DNA of 39,994 nt from Pseudomonadota bacterium (lineage in GTDB: Bacteria > Pseudomonadota > Gammaproteobacteria > Xanthomonadales > Xanthomonadaceae): the NCBI GenBank assembly GCA_023388355.1, contig JAEWGI010000072.1, forward strand, positions 1 to 39,994, read 5' to 3'. The notes under the pieces were generated by a model, which saw only the letters and a list, made by a program, of their open reading frames with translations, was not told the origin of the DNA and did not search any database. Numbering within the stretch: position 1 is the first letter of the stretch; each line of letters begins with the position of its first letter. The translations under genes and the position numbers were made by a program. This document shows positions 1 through 8,564 of this stretch, one piece after another.

Positions 1-1
1 G

Positions 2-229
2 GTGCAGGCACCGCGCCCGGCGGCGGTGGGCTCCACGCCGGTCCATGCGCCACGCCCGGCGCCGGTTTCCGCACCGCCTGCGCCGGTTCCGGTGAGCCGC
101 CCGGCAGCGGCGCCCGCACCGCGCTCCGCGCCCGAGCCGCGGCCCCGTGCGCAGCCCCGTTCGGCGCCCAGCCGCTCCAGCAGTGAACGGCCTGCACGGA
201 GTGGGACGCATCGCACGCTAGAGCGCTGA
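2..229 (+). CDS. C-terminal end of an unidentified Pro/Ala-rich protein (5' end outside window)
   Basis: An open frame enters from the left edge and stops at a TGA. The 75 visible residues are almost wholly Pro, Ala, Arg and Ser, with PAP/RPA/APR-type runs, and end in a basic Ser/Arg-rich stretch. A GTG opens the visible part, but the low-complexity composition suggests the tail of a longer protein, so I treat the start as lying outside the window. Such tails occur on several secreted or envelope proteins of this family, but nothing visible identifies a domain. A hairpin and an intrinsic terminator follow within 190 bases and probably end its transcript. Confidence 0.55.
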   Translation: MQAPRPAAVGSTPVHAPRPAPVSAPPAPVPVSRPAAAPAPRSAPEPRPRAQPRSAPSRSSSERPARSGTHRTLER

Positions 230-319
230 AGATACGCTTGCGTTTGTGGGCCCAGGCCCGGCAAGCTAGCCCCGACTGACCGGTGACGTCAGGTTCTGAC
301 CCGCACCGCCAAGCCATGT

Positions 320-373
320 CGATGTCCGGCAGGGAAATCTGGATCCCCCCTGTTCCGGCCCTGCCGGACATCG
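320..373 (+). other. Long perfect hairpin in the 3' flank of the first gene
   Basis: A 15-base arm beginning CGATGTCCGGCAGGG (320-334) is exactly complementary to 359-373, leaving a 24-base loop. It sits 90 bases after the preceding stop and just before an intrinsic terminator. It is either a structured 3' untranslated end or the body of a small RNA that uses the terminator. No known RNA family is recognised. Confidence 0.5.
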
Positions 374-378
374 GCACC

Positions 379-417
379 AAAAGACAGCCCGGCCACCAGG
401 CCGGGCTGTTGTCTTTT
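379..417 (+). terminator. Rho-independent terminator, possibly bidirectional
   Basis: The stem CAGCCCGGCC (385-394) pairs with GGCCGGGCTG (399-408) around an ACCA loop. TTGTCTTTT follows and AAAAGA precedes, so it could work on either strand. On the plus strand it would end the transcript of the first gene and/or a small RNA starting after 229. Confidence 0.8.
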
Positions 418-482
418 CGGCCGCCGGGCAACCCACCCGCACGCCCCGCGCCGTTGAACCCACCCGCATGCTCCGTGCCGTC

Positions 483-556
483 GTAGGAGCCCAGCTTGCT
501 GGCGACCTCCGGTGCGCCGGAAGTTGCGTCGGGTCGCGGGCAAGCCCGGCTCCTAC
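483..556. repeat. REP-like extragenic palindromic element (paired copy)
   Basis: The left arm begins GTAGGAGCCCAGCTTGCTGG (from 483). An imperfect reverse complement ending CCCGGCTCCTAC closes the element at 556. The arms are 24 bases long around a variable middle. The same unit recurs at 579, 3531 and 3636, always outside genes. This matches the behaviour of repetitive extragenic palindromes common in Xanthomonadaceae genomes. Confidence 0.8.
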
Positions 557-578
557 AGGCGCCGCGCCTCCCGCCGTT

Positions 579-602
579 GTAGGAGCCCAGCTTGCTGGCG
601 AC
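579..602. repeat. REP-like element, single arm
   Basis: This is an exact copy of the 24-base left arm found at 483-506, here without an obvious right arm. It lies 22 bases after the paired copy in the same orientation, giving a two-unit cluster in the gene-free stretch before mnmG. Confidence 0.75.
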
Positions 603-627
603 CCTAGGGCGCCGGATCCGCGCGGAC

Positions 628-663
628 AAAAAAGGGGCCGGCAGTCCCCCGACTGCCGGCCCC
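628..663 (-). terminator. Strong minus-strand intrinsic terminator
   Basis: GGGGCCGGCAGT (634-645) is perfectly complementary to 652-663, with a 6-base loop. Six A residues lie at 628-633, so the U-tract is on the minus-strand transcript. It therefore does not serve the plus-strand genes on either side and marks the end of an unannotated minus-strand RNA. Confidence 0.8.
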
Positions 664-735
664 AGGCTTCCCCATCGCGCGCATGATCGGCCCCTGTTCC
701 AATTCCGATCAGCGCCCCCCGACGCAGTGCCGCGA
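628..735 (-). ncRNA. Candidate small RNA antisense to the mnmG leader region
   Basis: On the minus strand a -35/-10-like pair (771-742) is followed by about 108 bases. These contain a GATCGG/CCGATC hairpin (710-685) and then a 12-bp perfect GC-rich stem with six T residues (663-628), a textbook intrinsic terminator. No minus-strand gene lies upstream that would need this terminator, because the next annotated unit is mnmG on the other strand. No protein-coding frame is evident in the segment. Family and targets are unknown. The promoter is a loose match, so the 5' end is a guess. Confidence 0.4.
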
Positions 736-741
736 TGGGTG

Positions 742-771
742 CTTATCGGATATCCGCACGAAGCGTGCCAA
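742..771 (-). promoter_or_regulatory. Possible sigma70-type promoter for the minus-strand RNA
   Basis: Read on the minus strand, TTGGCA (771-766) and GATAAG (747-742) are separated by 18 bases. The first matches TTGACA at five of six positions and the second matches TATAAT at four of six. It is a prediction by eye in GC-rich DNA. Confidence 0.3.
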
Positions 772-840
772 ACTTTAGGCCCACGCCGAAAAAAAATCCG
801 CGACGGCCCCGGCGGCGAGCCGGCCGGCGGGAACCTGCCC

Positions 841-2730
841 ATGCCTTCTTCCTTCCACAGCCACGACGTCATCGTCATCGGTGGCGGCCACGCCGGTACC
901 GAGGCCGCGCTGGCCGCGGCCCGCGCCGGTGCGCGCACCCTGCTGCTGACCCACAACATCGAGACCGTGGGCGCGATGAGCTGCAACCCGGCCATCGGCG
1001 GCATCGGCAAGGGCCACCTGGTACGCGAGATCGATGCCCTGGGCGGGGCGATGGCCCATGCCGCCGACCTGGCCGGGATCCAGTGGCGCACCCTCAACGC
1101 CTCCAAGGGTCCGGCGGTACGCGCGACCCGCTGCCAGGCCGACCGTGGCCTGTACCGGGCGGCGATCCGCCGCATAGTCGAACACCAGCCCGGCCTGACC
1201 GTGTTCCAGGCGGCGGTCGATGACCTGCTGATCGAGGGCGACGCCGTTCGCGGCGTGATCACCCAGACCGGGCTGCGCTTCGAGGCGCCGGCGGTGGTGC
1301 TGACTGCCGGCACCTTCCTCGCCGGCAAGGTGCATATCGGCCAGACCACGTATGCGGCCGGGCGCATGGGCGACCCGCCGGCCACCACCCTGGCCGCGCG
1401 CCTGCGCGAGCGCCCGTTCGCGATCGACCGGCTCAAGACCGGCACGCCGCCGCGCATCGACGGCCGCAGCCTCGACTACGGCGTGATGGACGCGCAGCCC
1501 GGCGACGATCCGCTGCCGGTGATGTCCTTCCTCGGCAAGGTCGGAGACCATCCGCGCCAGGTGCCGTGCTGGATCACCCACACCACCGCGCGCACCCACG
1601 ACATCATCCGCGCCGCGCTGGACCGCTCGCCGCTGTACACCGGCCAGATCGAGGGCATCGGCCCGCGCTACTGCCCCTCGATCGAGGACAAGGTGGTGCG
1701 CTTTGCGGAGAAGGAAAGCCACCAGATCTTCGTCGAGCCGGAGGGGCTGGACGTGGTGGAGATCTACCCCAACGGCATCTCCACCTCGTTGCCGTTCGAC
1801 GTCCAGCTGGAGCTGGTGCGCAGCATCCGCGGCTTCGGGAACGCGCACATCACCCGGCCCGGTTACGCGATCGAGTACGACTTCTTCGACCCGCGCGGGC
1901 TGAAGGCCACCCTGGAGACGCGGCTGGTGTCCGGGCTGTTCTTCGCCGGCCAGATCAACGGCACCACCGGCTACGAGGAAGCCGCCGCGCAGGGCCTGCT
2001 GGCCGGCACCAACGCCGCCCGCCAGGTGCGCGGCCAGGACGGCTGGGCGCCGCGCCGCGACGAGGCCTACCTGGGCGTGCTGGTCGACGACCTGATCACC
2101 CACGGCACCAGCGAGCCGTACCGCATGTTCACCAGCCGCGCCGAGTACCGGCTGCAGCTGCGCGAGGACAACGCCGACCTGCGCCTGACCGGCACCGGCC
2201 GCGAGCTGGGCCTGGTCGATGACGCACGCTGGGCGCGCTTTGCCGCCAAGCGCGAGGCGATCGAGCGCGAGACGCAGCGCTTGCGCGCGCTGTGGGCCAC
2301 GCCGGGCAACGCCATCGGCCGCGAGGTGGAGCAGGTGCTGGACGTGGCGGTGAGCCGCGAGACCAGCGCGCTGGACCTGCTCAAGCGCCCGGAGCTGGAC
2401 TACCCGAAGTTGATGACGGTGCCGGCGCTGGGCCCGGCGGTGGACGATGCGCAGGTCGCCGAGCAGGTCCAGATCGGGGTGAAGTACGCCGGCTATCTCG
2501 ACCGCCAGCGCGAGGAGATCGAGCGCCAGCGCCGGCACGAGCAGACCGCGATCCCGCAGGAGTTCGACTATGCGCAGGTGCGTGGCCTGTCGGCCGAGGT
2601 GCAGCAGAAGCTCGAGCGCGTGCGCCCGCTGAGCATCGGCCAGGCCCAGCGCATCCCGGGCATGACCCCGGCGGCGATATCGCTGCTGCTGGTCCACCTC
2701 GAACGCCAGCGCCGCAGCCGGGTGGCCTGA
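841..2730 (+). CDS. mnmG: tRNA uridine-5-carboxymethylaminomethyl modification enzyme MnmG (GidA)
   Basis: FAD-dependent partner of MnmE. Together they install the carboxymethylaminomethyl group on U34 of tRNAs that read two-fold degenerate codons, in the cytosol. The 629-residue product has the usual family length. It opens with a dinucleotide-binding motif ([12 protein letters not shown], residues 12-23). It carries both family signatures: [18 protein letters not shown] in the middle and [16 protein letters not shown] further on. A conserved helical C-terminal domain follows. The frame is open upstream to 592, but similarity to MnmG begins at this ATG and the upstream part overlaps extragenic repeats, so ATG 841 is chosen. 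The ribosome-binding site is weak. The glutathione S-transferase gene follows after 79 bases. Confidence 0.97.
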   Translation: MPSSFHSHDVIVIGGGHAGTEAALAAARAGARTLLLTHNIETVGAMSCNPAIGGIGKGHLVREIDALGGAMAHAADLAGIQWRTLNASKGPAVRATRCQADRGLYRAAIRRIVEHQPGLTVFQAAVDDLLIEGDAVRGVITQTGLRFEAPAVVLTAGTFLAGKVHIGQTTYAAGRMGDPPATTLAARLRERPFAIDRLKTGTPPRIDGRSLDYGVMDAQPGDDPLPVMSFLGKVGDHPRQVPCWITHTTARTHDIIRAALDRSPLYTGQIEGIGPRYCPSIEDKVVRFAEKESHQIFVEPEGLDVVEIYPNGISTSLPFDVQLELVRSIRGFGNAHITRPGYAIEYDFFDPRGLKATLETRLVSGLFFAGQINGTTGYEEAAAQGLLAGTNAARQVRGQDGWAPRRDEAYLGVLVDDLITHGTSEPYRMFTSRAEYRLQLREDNADLRLTGTGRELGLVDDARWARFAAKREAIERETQRLRALWATPGNAIGREVEQVLDVAVSRETSALDLLKRPELDYPKLMTVPALGPAVDDAQVAEQVQIGVKYAGYLDRQREEIERQRRHEQTAIPQEFDYAQVRGLSAEVQQKLERVRPLSIGQAQRIPGMTPAAISLLLVHLERQRRSRVA

Positions 2731-2809
2731 GCGGCAGCGGAGGCGCGCAGGGCGGCCGTATCATCGATGGCTCCGTCGCCGCGCCGGCGATGCCTGCGGA
2801 GTCCTGCCG

Positions 2810-3511
2810 ATGTACACCCTGCATATCGCCAACCGCAATTACTCCTCCTGGTCGCTGCGTCCGTGGCTGCTGCTGCGGATGCTGGAGATCCCGTTCACCG
2901 AGCACCTGCTCCCGTTCCACGACACGGTCGCGTGGGAGCGCTTCCGCGCGCTGTCGCCGGCCGGAAAGGTGCCGGCGCTGGAGGATGGCGACCTGCTGGT
3001 ATGGGAGTCGCTGGCGATCGCCGAATACCTGGCCGAGCGCCATCCCGGCGTGTGGCCTCAGGACCGGGCCGCGCGCGCCTGGGCACGCAGCGCCACCTCG
3101 GAGATGCACGCCGGCTTCGCCGAGCTGCGCAACCGCTGCTCGATGAACTGCGGCCTGCGCCTGCGCCTGCGCGAGATGGCGCCGGGGCTGCAACGCGACC
3201 TGGACCGGGTGTCGGCGTTGTGGAGCGAGGGCCTGGCACGTTTCGGTGGCCCGTTCCTGGCCGGCGCGGACTTCACCGCGGTGGACGCGTTCTACGCGCC
3301 GGTGGCGTTCCGCCTGCAGGGTTTTGGCCTGGAGCTGGCGGACGTGGCGGCCAACGCCTATGCGCAGCGGCTGCTGCAGCTGGCGCCGATGCGGCACTGG
3401 TACGAACAGGCCCTGGCCGAGGACTTCCGCGACCCCGCCCACGAAGCCGACCTGGCCGACAGCGGCGAGCTGCTGCAGGACCTGCGTGTGCCGGAGCGTG
3501 CCGGCCACTGA
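2810..3511 (+). CDS. Glutathione S-transferase family protein
   Basis: The 233-residue protein begins with a thioredoxin-like GST N-terminal domain (YTLHIANRNYSSWSLRPWL, residues 2-20). The SSWSLRPW segment occupies the position of the glutathione-contacting Ser in soluble GSTs, and the later PALEDGDLLVWESLAI stretch carries the cis-Pro and glutathione-binding Glu/Ser. An all-helical C-terminal domain follows. It resembles the bacterial YfcF/zeta-like group of small cytosolic transferases, but the substrate cannot be told. GGAG lies 11 bases before the ATG. It probably shares a transcript with mnmG. REP-like repeats follow at once. Confidence 0.88.
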   Translation: MYTLHIANRNYSSWSLRPWLLLRMLEIPFTEHLLPFHDTVAWERFRALSPAGKVPALEDGDLLVWESLAIAEYLAERHPGVWPQDRAARAWARSATSEMHAGFAELRNRCSMNCGLRLRLREMAPGLQRDLDRVSALWSEGLARFGGPFLAGADFTAVDAFYAPVAFRLQGFGLELADVAANAYAQRLLQLAPMRHWYEQALAEDFRDPAHEADLADSGELLQDLRVPERAGH

Positions 3512-3530
3512 TCCAAACCAGGGCTGCGCC

Positions 3531-3615
3531 GTAGGAGCCCAGCTTGCTGGCGACCCGCGCAGCCGCACCGCGCCGCGCCGACGCGCCCCGTGTCGCGTGC
3601 AAGCCCGGCTCCTAC
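3531..3615. repeat. REP-like extragenic palindromic element (paired copy)
   Basis: The left arm (3531-3554) is identical to the arm at 483-506. The right arm (3592-3615) is its near-perfect reverse complement and ends CCCGGCTCCTAC. It lies 19 bases after the GST stop codon, between two convergent genes, so it may also act as a transcript end or a stabilising hairpin. Confidence 0.8.
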
Positions 3616-3635
3616 GACAGCGGCGTTGCACCGGC

Positions 3636-3659
3636 TGCAGGAGCCAGCTTGCTGGCAAT
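3636..3659. repeat. Diverged REP-like arm
   Basis: A degenerate copy of the left arm (TGCAGGAGCCAGCTTGCTGG...) has one base deleted and substitutions at both ends. It lies between the paired repeat and the end of tex. Confidence 0.65.
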
Positions 3660-3688
3660 CCGTGAACGCCGCAGACGCGCCGCGACAC

Positions 3689-6070
3689 TCAGCCGCGGCG
3701 CAGGCCCTTCAACGCATCGGCCATCGCGCTGTTGAACGGCGCGGCCTGGCTCTGCGGTGCGCGCCCGCCATTGCCACCGTTCCCGCCATTGCCCCCGCGG
3801 CCGCGCTCGCCGCGCTGTGCGCCGCGGCTGTCACGGCTGTCGCGCTCGCCCCGCGCATCGCGCGCGCTGGTCTGGCCGGGCTCGTCGTCCAGGCGCCGGG
3901 TCAGGGCGATGCGCTTGCGCGCCACGTCCACCTCCAGCACCTTCACCTTGACGATGTCGCCGGCCTTGACCACGTCGCGCGGATCCTTGACGTAGCTGTC
4001 GGACAGCGCGGAGATGTGGACCAGCCCGTCCTGGTGCACGCCGATGTCGACGAACGCCCCAAACGCGGCGACGTTGCTGACCACGCCTTCCAGCACCATG
4101 CCCGGGCGCAGGTCCTTGATGTCCTCCACGCCGTCCGCGAACTGCGCCGCCTTGAACTGCGGGCGCGGGTCGCGGCCGGGTTTTTCAAGTTCCTTAAGGA
4201 TGTCGCGCACGGTGGGTTCGCCGAAGCGCTCGTCGGTGAACTGCGCGGGCTTGAGCGAACGCAGGAAGGCGGCGTCGCCGATGATCTGCTTCACCGGCTT
4301 GCCGGCGGCGGCAAGGATGCGTTCCACCACCGGATAGGCTTCCGGGTGCACCGACGAGGCATCCAGCGGCTGCTCGCCGTCCATGATGCGCAGGAAGCCG
4401 GCGCATTGCTCGAAGGTCTTCTCGCCCAGGCGCGGCACCTTCAGCAGCGCCTTGCGCGAGGTGAACGCACCGTTGGCATCGCGATGCGCCACGATGTTTT
4501 CGGCCACTGTCGCCGACAGGCCCGACACCCGCGCCAGCAGCGCGCCCGAGGCCGTGTTGACGTCCACGCCGACGGCGTTCACGCAGTCCTCGACCTTCGC
4601 GTCCAGCGCGCGCGCGAGGCGGTACTGGTCGACGTCGTGCTGGTACTGGCCCACGCCGATCGCCTTGGGCGCGATCTTCACCAGTTCGGCCAGCGGATCC
4701 TGCAGGCGGCGGGCGATGGAGACCGCGCCACGCAGCGACACGTCGAGGTTCGGGAACTCCCTGGCCGCCAGTTCCGACGCCGAATACACCGACGCGCCCG
4801 CCTCGCTGACGACGATCTTCTGCGCCTTCAGTTCCGGCACCCGCTTGAGCAGGTCCCCGGCCAGCTTGTCGGTCTCGCGCGATGCGGTCCCGTTGCCGAT
4901 GGCGATCAGCTGCACGCCGTGGGCCACGCATAGCTTCTTCAGCGATGCCAGCGATTGATCCCACTGCCGACGCGGTTCGTGGGGGTAGATGGTGTCGGTG
5001 GCGACCAGCTTGCCGGTGGCATCGACCACCGCCACCTTGACGCCCGTGCGCAGGCCGGGATCGAGCCCCAGCACCGCCTTAGGCCCGGCCGGCGCGGCCA
5101 GCAGCAGGTCCTTGAGGTTGTCGCCGAATACCGCGATGGCCTCGCCCTCGGCTTTCTCGCGCGCCTGGTTGAACAGGTCCAGCAACAGGTGCATGTGGAT
5201 CCTGGCGCGCCATGCCAGGCGCACCGCGTTGCGCAGCCAGGCGTCCGCGGAGCGGCCGCGCGCGTCGATGCCGGCGTGCAGCGCGATGCGGCCTTCCGCG
5301 TACTGGTGGCCCGCCTCGGCATCCGCACCGGGGTCGAGGTCCAACTGCAGGAACTCCTCGCGGCGGCCGCGCAGCAGCGCCAGCAGGCGGTGCGAGGGGA
5401 TCCTGGCCAGCGGTTCGGCATGGTCGAAGTAGTCGCGGAACTTCTCGCCCGCGGCCTGCTTGCCTTCCACCACCTTCGAGCGGATCAGGCCTTCGCGTGA
5501 CAGCCACTCGCGCAGTTCGCCCAGAAGCGCGGCGTCCTCGCCCCAGCGTTCGATCAGGATCGCGCGCGCGCCCTCCAGCGCGGCCTTGGCATCATTGACG
5601 CCCTTGTCGGCATCGACGAAGCCGGCGGCAACGTCTTCCGGCACCAGCGCCGGATCGGCCAGCAGGCCGTCGGCCAGCGGCTGCAGCCCGGCTTCGCGCG
5701 CGATCTGGGCGCGGGTGCGGCGCTTCTGCTTGTACGGTAGGTACAGGTCTTCCAGGCGCGACTTGCTGTCGGCGGCCTCGATCCCGGCGCGCAGTTCGTC
5801 GGTCAGCTTGCCCTGCTCTTCGATGCTGGACAGGATCGCGGCTCGGCGATCTTCCATCTCGCGCAGGTAGGTCAGCCGGGTTTCCAGGTTGCGCAGCTGG
5901 GTGTCGTCCAGTCCGCCGGTGACTTCCTTGCGGTAGCGGGCGATGAAGGGCACGGTGGCGCCTTCGTCCAGCAATCCCACGGCGGCCTGCACCTGGGCGG
6001 GCTGCGCACCGATCTCCCCGGCGATGGTGGACGCGATCTTGCGGGCGAGGGCGGGCGAAAGCTCTGTCAT
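3689..6070 (-). CDS. tex: Tex family RNA-binding transcriptional accessory protein
   Basis: Tex is a conserved cytosolic nucleic-acid-binding protein related to Spt6, linked to transcription and, in some bacteria, toxin expression. The 793-residue product shows the full architecture: an N-terminal Tex helical region ([16 protein letters not shown], residues 39-54), a YqgF/RNase H-like fold ([20 protein letters not shown]), helix-hairpin-helix motifs ([33 protein letters not shown]), and an S1 domain at about 655-724 ([20 protein letters not shown]). The tail of about 70 residues after S1 is Arg/Gly/Asp-rich with repeated GGN. The frame is open further upstream, but Tex similarity begins at this ATG ([14 protein letters not shown]). 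Confidence 0.96.
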   Translation of the reverse strand: MTELSPALARKIASTIAGEIGAQPAQVQAAVGLLDEGATVPFIARYRKEVTGGLDDTQLRNLETRLTYLREMEDRRAAILSSIEEQGKLTDELRAGIEAADSKSRLEDLYLPYKQKRRTRAQIAREAGLQPLADGLLADPALVPEDVAAGFVDADKGVNDAKAALEGARAILIERWGEDAALLGELREWLSREGLIRSKVVEGKQAAGEKFRDYFDHAEPLARIPSHRLLALLRGRREEFLQLDLDPGADAEAGHQYAEGRIALHAGIDARGRSADAWLRNAVRLAWRARIHMHLLLDLFNQAREKAEGEAIAVFGDNLKDLLLAAPAGPKAVLGLDPGLRTGVKVAVVDATGKLVATDTIYPHEPRRQWDQSLASLKKLCVAHGVQLIAIGNGTASRETDKLAGDLLKRVPELKAQKIVVSEAGASVYSASELAAREFPNLDVSLRGAVSIARRLQDPLAELVKIAPKAIGVGQYQHDVDQYRLARALDAKVEDCVNAVGVDVNTASGALLARVSGLSATVAENIVAHRDANGAFTSRKALLKVPRLGEKTFEQCAGFLRIMDGEQPLDASSVHPEAYPVVERILAAAGKPVKQIIGDAAFLRSLKPAQFTDERFGEPTVRDILKELEKPGRDPRPQFKAAQFADGVEDIKDLRPGMVLEGVVSNVAAFGAFVDIGVHQDGLVHISALSDSYVKDPRDVVKAGDIVKVKVLEVDVARKRIALTRRLDDEPGQTSARDARGERDSRDSRGAQRGERGRGGNGGNGGNGGRAPQSQAAPFNSAMADALKGLRRG

Positions 6071-6167
6071 GCGGGTCTGATGCGCCGGAACGGGGGCTCG
6101 CATTCTCGCCGCGACGCCCGCGAAACGACAGCGGCTGACCCCTGGCAATGCGCAGCGTGCTCCCGTG

Positions 6168-7358
6168 TCAGGCCAGCCAGTGCGCCAGGCGCCGATACAC
6201 GTCCTGGCTCGCCAGCAGGTCCAGGTGGCCGGTCCCAGCCACGACCAGCCGCCGGGATGCGGGCAGGGCGAGATCGCGCCCGGGGTTCCGGTGTTCGCCA
6301 AGGGCACTGGCGACCGGCACCAAGCCGTCGCCCGGCACCGACACCCGGCTGTCGGTGGCTTCCCCACGCGCCGTCGACCCCGCGATGGCATAGATGCTCA
6401 CGTGCCGTGGCAGCGGCGCTTGGCCCGCCGGCGCGCCGTGGCGCAGATCCTGGATGCCGGCGCTGCGCAGCTGTCCCAGGCGTGCGAACGGTGCGGTCCA
6501 GCGGGTGGCGCCCAACGCGCGCTCCAGCATGTTGCCGCCACGCTCCAGCGGCGCGCCGTGGTGGGGCGTCCCCAGGAAAACGAGTTGATCGAGCCTGCGA
6601 ACCCACCCGTGGCGCCTTCTGGCGGCCTCGGCGATCGCCGCGCGCGCCACCAGTCCGCCCATGCTGTGGCCAAGGAGGGCGAAACGGTCGATACGCACCG
6701 GCCACGCATCGAGCAGCTGCTGCAGCAGGTGCGAAAGCGCCTTGCCGTTGTGGGCGATCGCCATCCCGCTGTTGTAATGCAGGTGCACCGGTGTAAAGCC
6801 GAGGTCCTCGGCCAGGCGCGCCCCGTGGTCGTGGCCGCCACGGCGCCACTGCAGGTCGTTCATGCACAGGCCGTGGACCTGCACCAGCAGGCGCGGCGTG
6901 GGCGGTGGGGCCATGTCGGGCCACCGGTCGCGCTCCAGCGGGGCCGCTAGCCCGCCTATCCGCAGGCGGGCCTGCAACGCCAGCGGGTTTCCACTGGCGG
7001 CCAGATGGTCGCCAAGGACGCCGTTGAGCGCGGCAACCAGTGCTTCGCGTCGCAGGGAGACATGCTGGGACGTCGGCGACTCGGGCAACCGGGCAAGCGC
7101 CGCCTCCAGGCCGTACCCCACCAGGCCCGTGGTCGCGCGGATGCCCTGGTACACCAGCCGCGGGATGCCACGGGTGACGCGTGCGCGCCGGCCCTCACTC
7201 GACGGCGCGGGCAGGCCCAGGATCCCGGCATGCACCTCCTCGACAAGGTCGGTGGTGGCGTCCACCCCTTGCAGCAGCAACCTGGCCAGCCCCGTCGCAT
7301 CGTCGCCGAGCGAGGGAAGTTCCCGGCCGGAGTACGCCGCAGGGGATTTCGGCTTCAT
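6168..7358 (-). CDS. Alpha/beta-hydrolase (PGAP1-like lipase/esterase)
   Basis: The 396-residue protein has a helical N-terminal region of about 140 residues and then an alpha/beta-hydrolase fold. An oxyanion segment (QVHGLCMND, from residue 160) precedes the nucleophile elbow GHSMGG with Ser232. The likely acid is the Asp in [13 protein letters not shown] and the likely base is the His in GTGHLDLL near the C-terminus. The [15 protein letters not shown] segment is typical of PGAP1/triacylglycerol-lipase-like esterases. No signal peptide is evident, so it is probably cytosolic. The substrate is unknown. It is transcribed away from the DUF5671 gene and towards tex. Confidence 0.82.
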   Translation of the reverse strand: MKPKSPAAYSGRELPSLGDDATGLARLLLQGVDATTDLVEEVHAGILGLPAPSSEGRRARVTRGIPRLVYQGIRATTGLVGYGLEAALARLPESPTSQHVSLRREALVAALNGVLGDHLAASGNPLALQARLRIGGLAAPLERDRWPDMAPPPTPRLLVQVHGLCMNDLQWRRGGHDHGARLAEDLGFTPVHLHYNSGMAIAHNGKALSHLLQQLLDAWPVRIDRFALLGHSMGGLVARAAIAEAARRRHGWVRRLDQLVFLGTPHHGAPLERGGNMLERALGATRWTAPFARLGQLRSAGIQDLRHGAPAGQAPLPRHVSIYAIAGSTARGEATDSRVSVPGDGLVPVASALGEHRNPGRDLALPASRRLVVAGTGHLDLLASQDVYRRLAHWLA

Positions 7359-7463
7359 TTCTTTAGCCTAGCGGGTGCGAACGGAGCGATTGTTCCAATC
7401 CCTCGCGACGAGCGCAGGCCACCGGACTGGTAAAGTCCGTCCGCGCCCTTGCGGAACTGTCCG

Positions 7464-8564
7464 ATGCCCGCCACCTCGCCCGAACTGGATCTTTTCGTGC
7501 GCGATGCGCTGGCACGCGGGCAGACGCGTCAGGCCCTGCGAGCCGCGCTGGCCGCGGCCGGTTGGGGCGAGGACCAGGTCCGCGATGCGCTGGATGCCTA
7601 CGCCGAGGTCGACTTCCCGGTACCGGTTCCCAGGCCGCGCGCGTCGGTCTCGGCCCGCGAGGCGTTCCAGTACCTGCTGCTGTTCGCAACGCTCTACCTG
7701 AGTGCCTGGCACCTGGGCAGCCTGCTGTTCGACCTGATTAGCCACTGGTTGCCGGACCCGGCGCTGCCGGCGGGCCATGGCTTCCGCGACTCGATGCGGC
7801 TTTCGGTGGCGGCGTTGGTCATCGCCTTCCCCGTGTTCGTGCTGAGCGCGCGCAGGATTGCGCGCGATTTCGCCCGGTCGCCGATCAACCGGCTGTCGCC
7901 GGTGCGGCGCTGGCTGACCTACCTCACCCTGTTCCTGGCCGCGGCGGTGCTGATCGGCGACATGACCACGCTGGTCTACAGCGTCCTGGGCGGCGAGGCG
8001 ACGCCGCGCTTCCTGGCCAAGGTGGCGGTGGTGGCGATGATCGCCGGCGGCATCTTCCATTACTACATGCAGGACCTGCGCCGCGAGGAGGGCGGCCCGC
8101 AGGGTCGCGGCATCGGCAGGGGGATGCTGGCGATCGCCGGGATGCTGGTGCTGGCCACCATCGCCGCGGCGGTGTGGGTCATGGACTCGCCTGCGGTCGA
8201 GCGCGACCAGCGCCTGGATGAGCGCCGGATCGCCGAGTTGTCGCAGGTGCAGGTGGTGATCGAGGACTGGGCACGCAGCCGCGGGCAGCTGCCGCCGTCA
8301 CTGTCCGAGCTTGCGGCGCAACCCGGGATGGCGCTGCCGGTGCATGACCCGGTGGATGGCAGCGCGTACGGCTACGCGATCATCGACGCGCGCCGGTACC
8401 GGCTGTGCGCGGTGTTCGCCACCGACACCGCGACGGCGGACGGGCAACCGTATCCCTACGCCGGCAATCCGGCGGAGTGGGCGCATCCGGCCGGCCGCCA
8501 CTGCTTTGAGCGCCGCCTGCCCGCGCTGGACCCGCCGCCCAGCAAGCCGGCGCCACCGCGCTAG
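7464..8564 (+). CDS. DUF5671-type membrane protein with a soluble C-terminal domain
   Basis: The 366-residue protein begins with a helical segment (DLFVRDALARGQTRQALRAA) and the VDFPVPVPRPR linker that I associate with DUF5671. About four to five hydrophobic segments follow at roughly 65-90, 110-130, 150-175, 190-210 and 230-250. The last 120 residues are soluble and predicted to face outwards. Their start (IAELSQVQVVIEDWARSRGQLPPSLSEL) resembles the mature part of pilin or pseudopilin-like proteins. ATG 7464 is preferred over the in-frame TTG at 7449. Its last four bases overlap the end of dinB tail to tail. Function unknown. Confidence 0.75.
   Translation: MPATSPELDLFVRDALARGQTRQALRAALAAAGWGEDQVRDALDAYAEVDFPVPVPRPRASVSAREAFQYLLLFATLYLSAWHLGSLLFDLISHWLPDPALPAGHGFRDSMRLSVAALVIAFPVFVLSARRIARDFARSPINRLSPVRRWLTYLTLFLAAAVLIGDMTTLVYSVLGGEATPRFLAKVAVVAMIAGGIFHYYMQDLRREEGGPQGRGIGRGMLAIAGMLVLATIAAAVWVMDSPAVERDQRLDERRIAELSQVQVVIEDWARSRGQLPPSLSELAAQPGMALPVHDPVDGSAYGYAIIDARRYRLCAVFATDTATADGQPYPYAGNPAEWAHPAGRHCFERRLPALDPPPSKPAPPR

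Noticed and set aside
592..840. N-terminal extension of mnmG
   Set aside because: The extension overlaps a REP-like arm and the minus-strand terminator and lacks similarity. MnmG proteins begin at the later ATG.
775..2697. Long open frame on the minus strand across mnmG (640 residues)
   Set aside because: It is the antisense shadow of a clear mnmG gene in very GC-rich DNA. The composition is His/Arg/Ala-rich without recognisable domains.
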